Shown here: positions 46,582 to 64,000 of the stretch, piece after piece
Position numbering within the stretch: the first letter of the stretch is position 1
Layout: every line of letters starts with the position of its first letter
Source of the DNA: Amoebidium appalachense
Lineage: Eukaryota > Ichthyosporea
Length of the DNA stretch: 64,000 nucleotides
Direction: 5' to 3'
NCBI GenBank assembly: GCA_963693365.1
Contig: CAVNZM010000012.1
Coordinates: forward strand, 1,116,001 to 1,180,000
Notes under the pieces: model-generated
What the model saw: only the letters and a program-made list of their open reading frames with translations
The model's database searches: none
Told to the model about the DNA's origin: nothing
Program-made: the position numbers and the translations under genes

Positions 46582-47407
46582 AAAAAAGGAAAAAAAAACG
46601 GGGGCAGAGCCGATGCACACAAAAAGGGTCGTATATCTCAGCGTCATCATGCGCATGGCACGTTGTAGATTCGGTGCGTGCTACATAACTTACTAAGGCA
46701 CCATAAGACGCACACACACTGATCATCAAAAATATAAGAAAGACAAGTACCTTGCTGAATAATAGTCGAGAAAAAGTAGTGGGGAAAGAGCAAACTTTGC
46801 AATCAATGCACATGTGGTGTGTGCACAACCACATGCCGTTGGGGAAGGGGGGGGGGGGGGGGGGGAGGAAAAAAGGGGGAGGAGGGGGGGGGGGGGCAGG
46901 GGAGAAGGCGGGGGGGAGACTGGGGGCTGACGTCACACTGACGTCAGTAGTCGGGCAGGTGTTACGTAATACTACCAAATTTAGTAAGCCAACATCCATG
47001 ATGATTGGAGAGCTCTTCGTACAAGCCTTTGCGGCAAGGTCTGAGCAACTTTTTTTTTCCCCCTCTGCCTTGAAGTCACAAGTTGCTTGCACGTCGCTCA
47101 CAAACGCATCGCATCACAAACATACTGTTGCTTGGTGTATGTGTAGACGTCCTTTTTCTTGTCATTGCCCGTGACAAATGTCCCTCGTTTACGTGGAATG
47201 TCAGTTGGGCACACAAGAATTGGCCACAGTTTATGGGTAACTCAACCTCAAACTGTCAGTCAGCAGAGGAGAACTTCTGGCAAAGGATTTTCAGGATCAG
47301 ATTAGTTCTTTGGATCTCGTTCACATCTTGACATTAGAGACCTCGAAAGAGCTGAGAAGCCTTCTACAGCGATTGATTTGTAGGCCGCTGTTGGCTTGAG
47401 CGTCAAC
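45471..47407. other. Intergenic upstream of the Bro1-domain gene
   Basis: Holds C/A composites (45556-45649; 46528-46587), CT (45870-45910; 46393-46420) and AC (46342-46392) repeats, G tracts (46212-46228; 46848-46866) and then about 490 bases of unique sequence with bZIP-type sites. No coding exon recognised. Confidence 0.55.
46928..46969 (+). promoter_or_regulatory. Clustered CRE-type (bZIP) sites upstream of the Bro1-domain gene
   Basis: Two perfect TGACGTCA palindromes (46928-46935, 46939-46946) and a TTACGTAA palindrome (46962-46969) within 42 bases, 439 bases before the start codon. These are consensus sites for CREB/ATF and PAR/C/EBP-type bZIP factors. Function is inferred from sequence only. 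Confidence 0.55.
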
Positions 47408-63897
<16,490 letters not shown>

Positions 63898-63910
63898 GTG
63901 TGTGTGTTGT

Positions 63911-63911
<1 letters not shown>

Positions 63912-64000
<89 letters not shown>
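63912..64000. repeat. (GT)n microsatellite at the right window edge
   Basis: At least 44 GT units starting 14 bases after the last donor (63898) and running out of the window. Confidence 0.97.

Overview
The window is nuclear DNA from an intron-rich eukaryote. Most of its length is simple repeat: TG/AC, GA/CT and GGGT tracts, plus C or G homopolymers of up to about 56 bases. Coding sequence appears as short exons with GT-AG borders set into this background. PP4, BCAS3 and a Bro1/V-domain protein that looks most like HD-PTP point to an opisthokont-like host, perhaps an animal or a unicellular relative. That placement is inference and no species can be named.

Layout, left to right. (1) 983-8922, minus: an unrecognised coiled-coil gene, eight phase-consistent exons, probably continuing past the left edge. 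(2) 12295-15149, minus: a small Tyr/Pro-rich protein of unknown function, five exons. (3) 15150-17097: a mostly repeat-poor divergent promoter region with four CCAAT-type boxes. (4) 17098-26025, plus: the complete catalytic subunit of protein phosphatase 4, 11 exons, 304 residues. (5) 29379-32934, minus: an intronless BCAS3-family gene with three frameshifts. (6) 33131-37996: no recognised gene; microsatellites and one tRNA-like sequence. (7) 37997-42173, plus: a membrane lysophospholipid acyltransferase, five exons, 432 residues. (8) 44118-45470, minus: a decayed non-LTR retrotransposon. (9) 47408 to the right edge, plus: a Bro1/V-domain ESCRT-associated protein, 21 exons and 696 codons before the window ends.

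The genes do not form an operon or an obvious pathway. They are unrelated housekeeping functions: phosphatase signalling, WD40 scaffold, phospholipid remodelling and endosomal sorting.

The most unusual feature is the intron structure. In the Bro1 gene 13 of 20 introns enter an oligo-C tract within about 20 bases of the 5' splice site, and several acceptors are the end of an AC repeat. A family of sense-oriented SINE-like elements, about 370 bp long with A-box- and B-box-like motifs and a C-run directly after the 3' end, occurs in at least four introns in good copies and in many degenerate ones. Two introns also carry partial copies of the adjoining exon.
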